In this document: piece after piece, positions 15,976-23,839 of the stretch | Position numbering within the stretch: the stretch's first letter is position 1 | How the letters are laid out: every line of letters starts with the position of its first letter | Source of the DNA: Clostridiales bacterium | GTDB lineage: Bacteria > Bacillota > Clostridia > Christensenellales > JAISNN01 | Assembly: GCA_031276195.1 (NCBI GenBank) | Contig: JAISNN010000047.1 | Span: forward strand, 1-33,112 | Reading direction: 5' to 3' | Length of the DNA stretch: 33,112 bases | Translations under genes and position numbers: made by a program | Notes under the pieces: generated by a model | What the model was told of the DNA's origin: nothing | Database searches by the model: none | Seen by the model: only the letters and a program-made list of their open reading frames with translations

Positions 15976-16287
15976 TACCGCGTTGCGCATTCTCAACGCG
16001 TTTACCGTGAATTGCCTTCCGTTTTTTATATTCTCCGCATTTCTTTCCGCGCTTACCGCGTTGCGCATTCTCAATGCGTTTACCGTGAATTGCCTTACGT
16101 TCTTTATATTCCGCGCATTTCTTTCCGCGCATACCGCGTTGCGCATTCTCAACGCGTTTACCGTGAATTGCCTTACGTTTTTTATATTCTCCGCATTTCT
16201 TTCCGCGCATACCGCGTTGCGTATTCTCAACGCGTTTACCGTGAATTGCCTTCCGTTCTTTATATTCTCCGCATTTGCTCCGCGCTT
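15976..16287. repeat. 78-bp tandem repeat, four copies, starting at the DUF3343 stop codon
   Basis: TACCGCGTTGCG(C/T)ATTCTCAA starts at 15976, 16054, 16132 and 16210, exactly 78 bases apart. Because 78 is divisible by three, several frames stay open and give 26-residue repeats, but none has a credible start and ribosome site. The rightmost unit ends with CCGCGCTTAC, where the minus-strand DUF3343 gene has its stop codon (16286-16288). The same CGCTTAC is found inside the array. Confidence 0.92.
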
Positions 16288-16534
16288 ACGCCCTCGAATA
16301 TCCGTCGGAATCCCTGCGGAAAAACCCCGCGAACGATTGATAATCATAGTATCTTACCGCCCGTTTCGCGTAGTTTAGGGCGCGTTCTTGAAATTTTACC
16401 GAAATTCCGCAGCCCGAATGCAACTCCCTCGGTGTGTTTATGACCGTCGACCCGAAACCGCGCCCGCTCAATTCGGCGTTAAATCTCATCGTATTTTCGC
16501 GCGTTCTAAACACGGCGATATAGTAAACATTCAT
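16286..16534 (-). CDS. DUF3343 protein (putative Se/S carrier-like)
   Basis: The 82-residue product matches DUF3343 in length and motif order: YIAVFRTRENTMRFNAEL, then VINTPRELHSGCGISVKF with the conserved Cys, then a short helix-strand end (YYDYQSFAGFF). Family members occur beside cysteine desulfurases, YedF and SelD, and are thought to carry or handle sulfur or selenium. Here it stands divergently next to a cysteine desulfurase (17063-18565). GGAGG (16541-16545) lies six bases from the ATG. The last residues (RRDSDGYSRA) run into the repeat array. Confidence in the family is good; its role here is inferred from the neighbour. Confidence 0.88.
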   Translation of the reverse strand: MNVYYIAVFRTRENTMRFNAELSGRGFGSTVINTPRELHSGCGISVKFQERALNYAKRAVRYYDYQSFAGFFRRDSDGYSRA

Positions 16535-16570
16535 TATGCGCCTCCGTATAATATATATATATTACTATAA

Positions 16571-17040
16571 CCGTTCAAAGTTTACCGCTATGACGGCATT
16601 AAGCGCATAAAAAGCGGAAGCGGAAAGCGGCCGCACGGTCAAACAAAAACATAAAGCGTTTAAAGCGCAATCGAGAAATTATAGTTCGGCATAAAACAAA
16701 GCCTTCAAAAAAAATGAGAAACAGCAATTCGGCATAAAATAAAGCGTTCAAAAAACAACCGATAAACATTAATTCATACATAATAAGGCGTTCAAAAAAA
16801 CGGAAATTATAATGCAAAGCAAAATAAAGGCGTTCAAAAAAACGAAAAATAACAATGCGAAATAAAATAAAGACATTCAAAAAAACAACCGATAAACATT
16901 AATTCATACATAATAAAACGTTCAAAAAAACGGAAATTATAAGGCAAAGCAAAATAAAGCCTTCAAAAAAAGAAAAATTATAGTGCAAAATAAAATAAAA
17001 ATACGGAAAACGCGGTCGAAAAATAGCGATCCGCGCAAAA
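16571..17040. repeat. A-rich direct repeats of about 130 bp between DUF3343 and the desulfurase
   Basis: CAACCGATAAACATTAATTC starts at 16756 and 16886, 130 bases apart, each followed by CATACATAATAA and GTTCAAAAAAACGGAAATTA. Shorter AAAGC(G/C)TTCAAAAAA units fill the rest. The spacer is strongly A-rich on plus, the sense strand of the desulfurase gene. No gene is seen. Confidence 0.85.
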
Positions 17041-17062
17041 AAATCAAGGAGTTTTTAAGAAA

Positions 17063-18565
17063 ATGATATATTTAGACAACGCCGCCACAAGCCGGTTTAA
17101 GCCGCAAACCGTCCTCCGCGCCGTCATAAACGAACTCAAAAACGGCGCGAATCCGGGACGCGGAGCGCATTCCGACTCGATCCGCGCCGCCGCCGCCGTT
17201 ATGAACGCCCGCGCCGCCGTCCGTACCCTCGCCGGCGACCCGCAAGCCGAAGTCGTCTTTACGAAAAACTGCACCGAAGCCCTAAACCTCGCGATCTTCG
17301 GAACACTCAAAAACGGCGGACACATCATCGCCACCGATAACGAACACAATTCCGTTCTGCGTCCGCTGTTTGAATTAAAACGACTCGGGAAAATCCGATT
17401 GACAATCCTCCCGTCCGGACAATACGGCGCGCCCTCCGCGAAAGACGTCGAAAACGCGCTTACCCCCGAAACTTACCTCGTATGCGTCAACCATATCTCG
17501 AACGTTACGGGCGCGAAAGCCGACGTCCGATCTATCGGACGGCTGACCGCGGAACGCGGAATCCTCCTCCTCGTCGACGGCGCGCAATCCCTCGGACACG
17601 CCGAAATCGATATGAAAAAATACGGCATAGATATGCTGGCGGCGGCGGGGCATAAAGGGCTGCACGGACCGCAGGGAACGGGGTTTTTGGCGTTTAACCG
17701 CGGACTTGCGGCGGCGGAAAATAATACGTTTTACGGCGGTATAGCGTTGCAAAATTATGAGGAAAATAACGGGGGGGTTAACGGTATAGAATCACAAAAC
17801 GATGAAAGAAATAACGGATTTTTTAACGGTATAGAATCACAAAATTACGAGAAAAATAACGGGGTGGTTAACGGCGCAAAAACGCAAAATTACGAAGAAA
17901 ATAATACGGAAAAAAACGGGCTTTTCCGCGGTATAGTACCGCGGAATAACGCGGAAAACGGCGAACCTTTTAAGAGCATTGCACCGCAAAATTATGATGA
18001 AAATAAAGTGATCTTAAATGTCGGAAATAACGCGGAAAACACCGTATTCCAAGAGCGGAAAAAAAGCGGATTCTCCGGAAAAATAACCTTGAAACCTATC
18101 CTCTTCGGCGGCACGGGGACGGCAAGCGACAGCGTATACCAGCCGTCCTCCGCGCCCGAAGCCTTTGAAAGCGGCACGGTCAATACGCCCGGAATTTGCG
18201 GACTCGCCGAAGGCATAAAATGGACGCTTGAAAATAAAAAAGAAATAGAAGAAAAAATCCGCGTACTTTCACGCGAACTCCTAAACGGACTTGCGTCCAT
18301 AAAAAAAGTTATACTCTATACCGCGCAAAACGACCTCAACGGCGTCGTATCTTTTAATGTCGAGGGTATGACTTCCTCCGACGCCGGCGATATTCTGAAC
18401 GAAAATTACGGCATAGCCGTCCGAACCGGTCTGCACTGCGCCCCCCTCGTCCATAACCGCCTCAAAACACTCAAAAACGGCGCGGTGCGCGTCGGAATCG
18501 GTTACGTAAACACACGATCCGATATCAAAAAATTGCTCTCCGCCGTGAACGATATGACACGCTAA
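17063..18565 (+). CDS. Cysteine desulfurase with a ~125-residue repetitive insertion
   Basis: This PLP enzyme of the SufS/CsdA-like group (TIGR01977-type) takes sulfur or selenium from cysteine or selenocysteine. It has YLDNAATS at the start, the PLP lysine in AAGHKGLHGPQG (Lys198), LKPILFGGTG (343-352) and the persulfide cysteine in RTGLHCAP (Cys459). The family has about 380 residues, and this protein has 500. The excess lies between FNRG (211-214) and LKPILFGG. It is a tandem-repetitive segment of QN(Y/D)(E/D)E(N/R)NN-G-x-x-NGIESQ units. At 17927-17943 it contains the exact palindrome CGCGGTATAGTACCGCG, read R-G-I-V-P-R. AAGGAG lies eleven bases before the ATG. An unusually good hairpin follows at 18588-18623. 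The neighbouring DUF3343 suggests a Se/S role. Confidence 0.94.
   Translation: MIYLDNAATSRFKPQTVLRAVINELKNGANPGRGAHSDSIRAAAAVMNARAAVRTLAGDPQAEVVFTKNCTEALNLAIFGTLKNGGHIIATDNEHNSVLRPLFELKRLGKIRLTILPSGQYGAPSAKDVENALTPETYLVCVNHISNVTGAKADVRSIGRLTAERGILLLVDGAQSLGHAEIDMKKYGIDMLAAAGHKGLHGPQGTGFLAFNRGLAAAENNTFYGGIALQNYEENNGGVNGIESQNDERNNGFFNGIESQNYEKNNGVVNGAKTQNYEENNTEKNGLFRGIVPRNNAENGEPFKSIAPQNYDENKVILNVGNNAENTVFQERKKSGFSGKITLKPILFGGTGTASDSVYQPSSAPEAFESGTVNTPGICGLAEGIKWTLENKKEIEEKIRVLSRELLNGLASIKKVILYTAQNDLNGVVSFNVEGMTSSDAGDILNENYGIAVRTGLHCAPLVHNRLKTLKNGAVRVGIGYVNTRSDIKKLLSAVNDMTR
17735..18085 (+). repeat. Repeat-derived coding insert of the desulfurase
   Basis: Blocks of GGTATAG(A/C)(A/G)-x-CAAAA(T/C)(T/G)A(T/C)GA recur four to five times with the GGT-ATA codon pair always in the same frame. 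The exact 17-base palindrome sits at 17927-17943. The translation is dominated by Asn, Glu, Gly and Lys. Confidence 0.9.
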
Positions 18566-18587
18566 TATATTAGAGAATAAGAATAAG

Positions 18588-18623
18588 ACGGAGGGAAACT
18601 TTTTGAAAAAAGTTTCCCTCCGT
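18588..18623. terminator. 16-bp perfect hairpin after the desulfurase gene
   Basis: Arms ACGGAGGGAAACTTTT and AAAAGTTTCCCTCCGT with loop TGAA, 23 bases after the stop codon. It belongs to a dispersed family of end-of-gene hairpins (others at 19831-19873, 23597-23633, 28836-28875), several of which are followed by TTCAAAAACTTTCA. There is no long T-run, so it may end transcription inefficiently or protect the 3' end. Confidence 0.75.
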
Positions 18624-18673
18624 ACCGCCCTTCAAAAACTTTCAGTAATTTAGTACGGCGGTAAACGGACGGA

Positions 18674-18716
18674 TTTTAATCCTTGCGCCGCGCGGATGAA
18701 AAGTTTAATTAGTACA
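18674..18716. repeat. 43-bp direct repeat flanking the 316-residue gene, left copy
   Basis: TTTTAATCCTT(G/A)CGCCGCGCGG and ATGAAAAGTTTAATTAGTACA match 19736-19778 with one difference. The two copies bracket the gene at 18750-19700. Confidence 0.92.
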
Positions 18717-18749
18717 ATAAAGTTTTACGCGCCGCGTTTTCAAAAGATT

Positions 18750-19700
18750 TTATAAATAAGGATTTCCGAACCGCTCGAATAAACTCATAATTTTTTCATA
18801 CGCCGCCTTTGTTTTTTCGGGCAAGACGTCCGCCGCGACGGTTTCAAGCCGCGGATATTCGATATGCTCGTGCGCGTTAAACAAAGCCTCGAAAAACTTT
18901 TCATCCGTATCTATTTCCCTGTCGAGAATGTCCGGGTTTATCTCTATGCAATACGCGCAGTCGTCCCCGTCGTCCTTCGTATTCCCCGTGTCCTCCGTAA
19001 TCAACACAATCGAAAAATTATTTCCGCCGCCGTAATAATCACCTTCATATCGAACGACGTCGAAGTTTTTCAAAAACGGCGGCAATTCCGGCGCTTTATA
19101 TATAAAGCAACGCGCGTTGCAATCGGTGCATTTACGCTTGCAATCCGGCTTATTCAGCAGCGTATATTCGTTCATCTTTTTATGATCGATCTTGTCCAAA
19201 ACGACCTTACCCTTAAACCGCGCCTCGCCGCGGTGATCCTCGCCGAATTCCTTGACGGACTTCTCGTCCGAAACCAAACGTTTTTCGATAATAATCCGCG
19301 TGTTTTCGTTAAATTTAACAAATTTGTAATGCTTGCAAAAAAAACGTATCTTTTTCAACGCGCCGTCATAAGTTTTCGCAAGGTATCTTTCCTCGAGCGC
19401 GTTAGGTTCATCCTTTATCTTGACCTCGAATACGCAATCTTGCTCGCCGCTCCTAAAAAGTTCGTATTTCGCCTTTTCAAATCCGATACACCTTTTCGCC
19501 TGCGCGCGCGTCGGTTTGTCTCCGGTGTTTTCTTGAATCAGTTTAATCAGGTCAAGCCTCGCCGCAAAATCCGGCGCGTGCTTGTATGCCAAAATGAGCA
19601 GGTCAAAATCGGAAACCCTGAATTTTGCCGCGCGAATCGCCCTTTGAAGCGCCTTTGAACAAGTCGCTTTTATAATTTCGTTTTCAATTTTTTTTATCAT
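18750..19700 (-). CDS. Uncharacterised protein with a CxxxCxxCxxxC cluster
   Basis: The 316-residue product is not recognised. No signal peptide or membrane segment is visible, so it is probably cytoplasmic. About two-thirds along is CKRKCTDCNARC, four cysteines spaced 3-2-3, which could hold zinc or an iron-sulfur cluster. The N-terminal part is basic and helical (KATCSKALQRAIRAAKFRVSDFDLLIL), and the C-terminal third is acidic (DTGNTKDDGDDCAYCIEINPDILDREIDTDEKF). It has its own promoter (19778-19806) and a leader that opens with a hairpin (19726-19774). A 43-bp direct repeat lies on either side of the gene. The ribosome site is weak (AAAGAAAGCGG). Confidence 0.8.
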   Translation of the reverse strand: MIKKIENEIIKATCSKALQRAIRAAKFRVSDFDLLILAYKHAPDFAARLDLIKLIQENTGDKPTRAQAKRCIGFEKAKYELFRSGEQDCVFEVKIKDEPNALEERYLAKTYDGALKKIRFFCKHYKFVKFNENTRIIIEKRLVSDEKSVKEFGEDHRGEARFKGKVVLDKIDHKKMNEYTLLNKPDCKRKCTDCNARCFIYKAPELPPFLKNFDVVRYEGDYYGGGNNFSIVLITEDTGNTKDDGDDCAYCIEINPDILDREIDTDEKFFEALFNAHEHIEYPRLETVAADVLPEKTKAAYEKIMSLFERFGNPYL

Positions 19701-19725
19701 CGCCGTATACCGCTTTCTTTTTATG

Positions 19726-19774
19726 CTAATTAAACTTTTAATCCTTACGCCGCGCGGATGAAAAGTTTAATTAG
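19726..19774. promoter_or_regulatory. Leader hairpin of the 316-residue gene
   Basis: Arms CTAATTAAACTTTT and AAAAGTTTAATTAG, 14 bases each, enclose a 21-base loop that itself has ATCC/GGAT and CGCCGCGCGG. It would form at the very 5' end of the transcript from the promoter just upstream. Its right part is the direct repeat copied at 18674. Confidence 0.7.
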
Positions 19775-19777
19775 TAC

Positions 19778-19806
19778 ATTATAACGCTTATCCGCAAAGA
19801 AATCAA
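19778..19806 (-). promoter_or_regulatory. SigA promoter for the 316-residue gene
   Basis: On the minus strand TTGATT (19801-19806), 17 bases, TATAAT (19778-19783). Predicted start near 19771, about 70 bases before the start codon. Confidence 0.8.
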
Positions 19807-19830
19807 TACTATTTTTTATTTTTTTAAAAA

Positions 19831-19873
19831 AACGCGGAGAGAAAATCTTTTTTCAAAAAGTTTCCCTCCGCAT
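19831..19873. terminator. Imperfect terminator-like hairpin
   Basis: GCGGAGAGAAAATCTTTTTT / AAAAAGTTTCCCTCCGC, an imperfect relative of 18588-18623. It lies downstream of the minus-strand gene at 19919-20641. Confidence 0.55.
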
Positions 19874-19918
19874 AAAAAACCGCGTTCTTTATTTAAAATC
19901 TTACTTATTAAAAGTTTT

Positions 19919-20641
19919 TTATCCTCTTTTCAGTTCCGTTTTGCCCGTTTTCGCGTCTATCAAAACCGCCCAATAGTCGCTGTCCGACGCTATGAACGCG
20001 ACGTACCAATAGTGAGGTTCGCCGCCGCCGTAGCCCGAAACGAATTTCACATAGATTTCCCGGTCGAATCCGCCGTTCTTCGTATTCTCTTTAATCTCCT
20101 TAGAAAAGACTTTGACCGCGGCGTTGAACGCCCCCTCCGCGGATATTCCGCCCTCCGCCGCGCCCTTGACATCTATCGAATCGCCCTTCGCCGCGGCGTA
20201 TTTTATGTATACGGACTTGACGTTCTTAATCTCCGCCGCCTCGATATCCGCGGTATATTCGAGCGTCAGCGGATCTTTTTCGATTTTTCCGGGCGAATGA
20301 CTCCCGTCCTCAAAAAAGACCTCGCAGTCGAACGACGCGATTTTTGAATAGGCGGGATTCAAAACGTTCAAAACGATCTTGCAAAAACTCTCCACATCCG
20401 TCGCCTTTCCGTCCGTCAAAAAATTTTTTTCGCCCCGTCCCGAATAAACCGAAACCGCGAAGTTCGCGTTCTTCCCGAAAAAAACGCGTTCGTCGAAATA
20501 GCAGACGTTGCCGCTCAAATCGACGCCGCCCCGCCCGCGCGCCATAAGAAAAATACCGCCGAAAACCGCCGCGGCAACGGCGGCGGCGCAAAGAATTATT
20601 ATCGCTTTTTTTGATTTTTTCATATTTTTTAATTTTTCCAT
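19919..20641 (-). CDS. Membrane-anchored extracytoplasmic protein with a PepSY-like end
   Basis: The 240-residue product has a basic N-terminus and one membrane helix (about residues 12-34, AIIILCAAAVAAAVFGGIFLM), then an exported domain. The C-terminus (GGEPHYWYVAFIASDSDYWAVLIDAKTGK) resembles the end of PepSY-type repeats (WxVxF ... VxIDAxTGxV). PepSY domains are associated with inhibition or control of secreted peptidases. I rate that as suggestive only. The N-terminal exported part is not recognised. GGAG lies eight bases before the chosen ATG; an in-frame ATG six codons later is less well placed. Confidence 0.75.
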   Translation of the reverse strand: MEKLKNMKKSKKAIIILCAAAVAAAVFGGIFLMARGRGGVDLSGNVCYFDERVFFGKNANFAVSVYSGRGEKNFLTDGKATDVESFCKIVLNVLNPAYSKIASFDCEVFFEDGSHSPGKIEKDPLTLEYTADIEAAEIKNVKSVYIKYAAAKGDSIDVKGAAEGGISAEGAFNAAVKVFSKEIKENTKNGGFDREIYVKFVSGYGGGEPHYWYVAFIASDSDYWAVLIDAKTGKTELKRG

Positions 20642-21073
20642 ATGATATTCTCCGAGTCCTTTCGGCGGTTTTTTTGACGAATCCGCCGCGGTTTATTTTT
20701 TTTGAATTTCTAAACGATTTTTTTGAATTTCTAACGCCGTATGTCTTTTTTTTGCCGCTCCGCTATTTATTTTTTGAATTTATAAACGATTTTTTTTGAA
20801 TTTCTAACGCCGTATGTCTTTTTTGCCGCGCCGCGGTTTATTTTTTTGAATCTTTAACGGTTTCTTAAATACCTTAACGCGCGTTTTTTCTATCACGCCG
20901 CGGTTTATTTTTTTGAATTTTTAACGCGGTAATCGCTATAAATATATGCGCGTAAATATATGTTTATTCTCGTTAAACCCTTATATACGGCGGTTAAACT
21001 TTTAAATCAAGTCCGGCGGCTTTAAACCGTAATCATTGCATAAAAAAAACAAGATCGGATTTTTATATAAATC
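20642..21073. repeat. T-rich tandem repeats and a dispersed element upstream of divergent genes
   Basis: TTTGAATTT(C/A)TAAACGATTTTTT and CTAACGCCGTATGTCTTTTTT recur with a period of about 72 between 20690 and 20930, with GCCGCGGTTTATTTTTTTGAA at several points. At 20990-21036 is CGGTTAAACTTTTAAATCAA...CCGGCGG...TTTAAACCGT, a relative of the element at 32823-32868. No gene is seen in the 430 bases. Confidence 0.75.
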
Positions 21074-21102
21074 TTGACTTTCGTCCGATAATGAGTTATA
21101 AT
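21074..21102 (+). promoter_or_regulatory. SigA promoter for the glycosidase-like gene
   Basis: TTGACT (21074-21079), 17 bases, TATAAT (21097-21102), about 230 bases before the start codon. The leader therefore carries the triple repeat at 21153-21303. Confidence 0.85.
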
Positions 21103-21152
21103 AGAATCGTCATAAATAATGCGGTCAAAAAAGCCGCGCTTTTAAAAGTATC

Positions 21153-21303
21153 GGCTTGGAATATTCAAAAAATAATGCCGCTTCATTTTCAAAACGATAT
21201 GAAAGAGGCTTGGGATATTCAAAAAAACAATGCCGCTTCACTTTCAAAAACGATATGAAATAGGCTTGGAATATTCAAAAAAACAATGCCGTTTCATTTT
21301 CAA
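21153..21303 (+). repeat. Three ~55-bp repeats in the glycosidase leader
   Basis: GGCTTGG(A/G)ATATTCAAAAAA begins at 21153, 21207 and 21263. Each is followed by (A/C)AATGCCG(C/T)TTCA(T/C)TTTC and, in the first two, by ACGATATGAAA. The last copy runs into the ribosome site AAAGAGGT. Confidence 0.88.
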
Positions 21304-21329
21304 AATATTATAAAGAGGTATTTTTCCGT

Positions 21330-23573
21330 ATGTCAAAAAAGATGAGAATTATAACGGTTTCCGTTGCTTTCGTCCTTATCGCCGCGGTCGGGCTTTTCGC
21401 CGCCTACAATCTCTTTCTCCTCGCGGACGTATACGCCCCGATGAACCTAAAAGCCGACCCCGCCGCCGCCTTTTATTCCGAAAGCCGCGGCGCGGCTTCC
21501 CTCTCCAACGGCTATATCTCCCTCGTCTACGACACCGCGAAAGGACGCTACAACGTTTCTTATAACGGGAAAGCGATCACGACGGGCGCATATTCGCAAG
21601 CGGAAATCAAAACCGCCGACGGAAAAAAGACGCTTTTTAAGAGCAAAGATTGCCCTCTTTTACGCGTCTATTCTTTCGACGTTTCGGACGGCTTCGGAAC
21701 GGGCAAGGGCTTGACCGCGGTGAGAACCTTGTCGCCCTCTATGACTATGAGCCAAAACTTTTATATATACGACGGCGCGGAATCGCTCATCACGGACATA
21801 AAAATCGACTCGCCGGACGAGATCGCGACCAACGATATGCGCCAAATCCTCTCCGAAAAACACGGCGGCGCGAAAACCGTACTCGGAAATATGAAAAAAT
21901 TGTCCTTCTTGGAAACCCCCTTCGACAACGATTCCTACGAGGACTTTTCTCCGCGCCCGCTGACTTTCCGCGGCGATATGCTCGGCTACGGCGTTTCAAT
22001 GATTTTCAGCGAATCGGAAAAAGAGGCTCTCGTCGCGGGCGCGCTCGACAATTCAATCTTTAAAAACGCCCTCGCCGCAAGCGGCGGCGCGAATTCCCTC
22101 ACGCGAAAGATCAGCTTCGACGGGCTTTATATGCACTTCGGAAAACTTAGCAAGGAATCCCGCGACTATAATAACAAAGACGCGGACTCGATCGAACACG
22201 GCTATATCACGGGAAAATCTCTCGCCTCTCCGCGTATGTTTTACGGCTTTTTCTGCGACTACCGCGACGGTTTGGAGAGTTTCGGCGACGCGGCGGGGAT
22301 CGCCGAACCGATGTTGAAATGGGAGGGGAAAGTCCCCGTGGGCTACAATTCTTGGGCGGCCTTAGCCTTCGATATGAACTACGGCACTATGACCGGAATG
22401 AGCGACTATATCAAACAAAATCTCCCCTCTTACGGCGGCGGCGCGGACGTCTATGTCAATTTTGACAGCGGCTTCGACGGATTGGACCGCGAAGAGCGCG
22501 CGGCTTTCCCGGCATACGCGAAAGCGAACGGTCAAAAGGCGGGCGTGTATTTTAATCCGTTTACGGTGTGGGGAACCGCCTCTTTGGATCAAGACCTCAC
22601 CGATTATTCCGGAAATCCCATAACGGACGACTCCGGAAATACTTTAAAAAACCGCGATATCGTGCTTCGCAACAAAGACGGCGTTTTGATAAGCATAGGC
22701 GACCGGTATTCCGTAGACGCCACAAACCCGTTCGCGTTAAAGAAAATCGACTCCTTTTTGGAAACGATTTTGGATTGGGGCTATCAATACGTCAAACTCG
22801 ACTTCATAAACGACGGTGCGATGGAGGGCGAACACTACGACAAAACGGCGGGACCGACGGGTATCGCCGCCTTTAACTACGGGCTGAAACATATCAGGGA
22901 ATATACCGAAAACTACGTCCGCGAAAACGACCGCGATCCGTTCTTTATCAACGCCGCCATATCGCCCGTCTTTTCCGGAATGAATATCCATTCGCGCCGC
23001 ATATCGTGCGACGTTTTCGCGAAAATAAATCACACGTTCTATCTGCTCAATTCCTTGTCTTACGGGTGGTGGATGAACGGCAGAATAATCTCCGTTTCCG
23101 ACCCCGATCACCTCGTTATGTATCGATATTACGACGAAAAAACGCCGCCCTACGCGACGGAAAACGAGGCGAAAGCCGCCGTCGTGTCCCGCGTCATCGG
23201 AGGCTCGCTCCTGATGTGGAGCGACAATATCGCATACCCCGAGTCGAAAGAACGCGCCGAAACTTTCTTGGAAAACGGCGAACTTATGGAAATCGCCGCG
23301 AAAAATAAGGCGTTCCGTCCGCTGTACGCCGGGCGCGCATCTAAGGTGTTCTATCTTTTGGACGGCGAAACACTCTATGTCGCCCTCTTTAATCCGAACC
23401 AAACCGTCTCCGTTCCCTTCCTTTTAAACCTTTCGGAATTCGGATTTGACGCCTCCTCCGTATTTGTCAAAGATATCCTGTCCGGCGAAACGAAAACCTC
23501 GGACGCGCCGTTCTCCGTAACCGCTCCGCCCGCATCCGGAACAATCTTAAAAATAACTAAAACGGCGGCGTAA
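21330..23573 (+). CDS. Membrane-anchored glycoside hydrolase, clan GH-D-like (alpha-galactosidase type)
   Basis: The 747-residue product has an N-terminal signal/anchor helix (about 5-28) without an obvious cleavage site, then a beta-rich N-terminal domain. A TIM-barrel domain follows, starting near VPVGYNSWAA (about residue 336). YQYVKLDFIN provides the likely catalytic nucleophile Asp, and SCDVFAKINHT, followed by DPDHLVMYRY, lies where the GH27/GH36 acid/base Asp region is expected. A beta-sandwich ends the protein. Such enzymes remove alpha-galactose or related residues from oligosaccharides. The anchor places it outside the membrane. The exact substrate cannot be read. AAAGAGGT lies ten bases before the ATG. 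It has its own promoter and appears to be a single-gene unit. Confidence 0.82.
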   Translation: MSKKMRIITVSVAFVLIAAVGLFAAYNLFLLADVYAPMNLKADPAAAFYSESRGAASLSNGYISLVYDTAKGRYNVSYNGKAITTGAYSQAEIKTADGKKTLFKSKDCPLLRVYSFDVSDGFGTGKGLTAVRTLSPSMTMSQNFYIYDGAESLITDIKIDSPDEIATNDMRQILSEKHGGAKTVLGNMKKLSFLETPFDNDSYEDFSPRPLTFRGDMLGYGVSMIFSESEKEALVAGALDNSIFKNALAASGGANSLTRKISFDGLYMHFGKLSKESRDYNNKDADSIEHGYITGKSLASPRMFYGFFCDYRDGLESFGDAAGIAEPMLKWEGKVPVGYNSWAALAFDMNYGTMTGMSDYIKQNLPSYGGGADVYVNFDSGFDGLDREERAAFPAYAKANGQKAGVYFNPFTVWGTASLDQDLTDYSGNPITDDSGNTLKNRDIVLRNKDGVLISIGDRYSVDATNPFALKKIDSFLETILDWGYQYVKLDFINDGAMEGEHYDKTAGPTGIAAFNYGLKHIREYTENYVRENDRDPFFINAAISPVFSGMNIHSRRISCDVFAKINHTFYLLNSLSYGWWMNGRIISVSDPDHLVMYRYYDEKTPPYATENEAKAAVVSRVIGGSLLMWSDNIAYPESKERAETFLENGELMEIAAKNKAFRPLYAGRASKVFYLLDGETLYVALFNPNQTVSVPFLLNLSEFGFDASSVFVKDILSGETKTSDAPFSVTAPPASGTILKITKTAA

Positions 23574-23596
23574 AGTTTTTTGTTTTCAAATAATAT

Positions 23597-23633
23597 GCGG
23601 AAAAAAAACTTTTTCATAAAAAGTATTTTCCGC
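23597..23633. terminator. Terminator-like hairpin after the glycosidase-like gene
   Basis: GCGGAAAA...ACTTTTT-CATA-AAAAAGTATTTTCCGC, 24 bases after the stop codon. Same family as 18588-18623, again followed by CTTTTCAAAAACTTTCAATAA. Confidence 0.7.
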
Positions 23634-23696
23634 GCATCCTTTTCAAAAACTTTCAATAATCGGGAGCGTTTGCATAACGCACCCTAAATCTCCTCA

Positions 23697-23724
23697 AAAA
23701 ACGCGGTTCTATACCGCGTTTTTT
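23697..23724 (+). terminator. Palindrome-based intrinsic terminator
   Basis: AAAAACGCGGTTCTATACCGCG followed by seven T. The core is the same 17-mer variant found inside the DUF2344 gene at 14452. Here it has the full shape of a terminator for the plus-strand gene upstream. Confidence 0.75.
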
Positions 23725-23839
23725 TATTCTTTTTTTAATTTACTTTTATTCTTTTTTTGTCAATTTTCACGCTCGTTTTTTTTTAAAAACGCGTCCTCTC
23801 ATACATATATTTAAAAATTATCCGCATAATAAAGGTACT

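Noticed and set aside
15886-16443. Several long open frames on both strands through the 78-bp array
   Set aside because: They exist because the period is a multiple of three. There are no ribosome sites and no non-repetitive core; they also overlap the DUF3343 gene.
16550-16578. TTGAAC-17-TATATT promoter for DUF3343
   Set aside because: It would start transcription inside the ribosome site, and the boxes are in a low-complexity TA run; too weak to list as a feature.
18674-19778. Transposable element bounded by the 43-bp repeats
   Set aside because: No transposase, no terminal inverted repeats and no target duplication visible; kept only as a bracketed gene.
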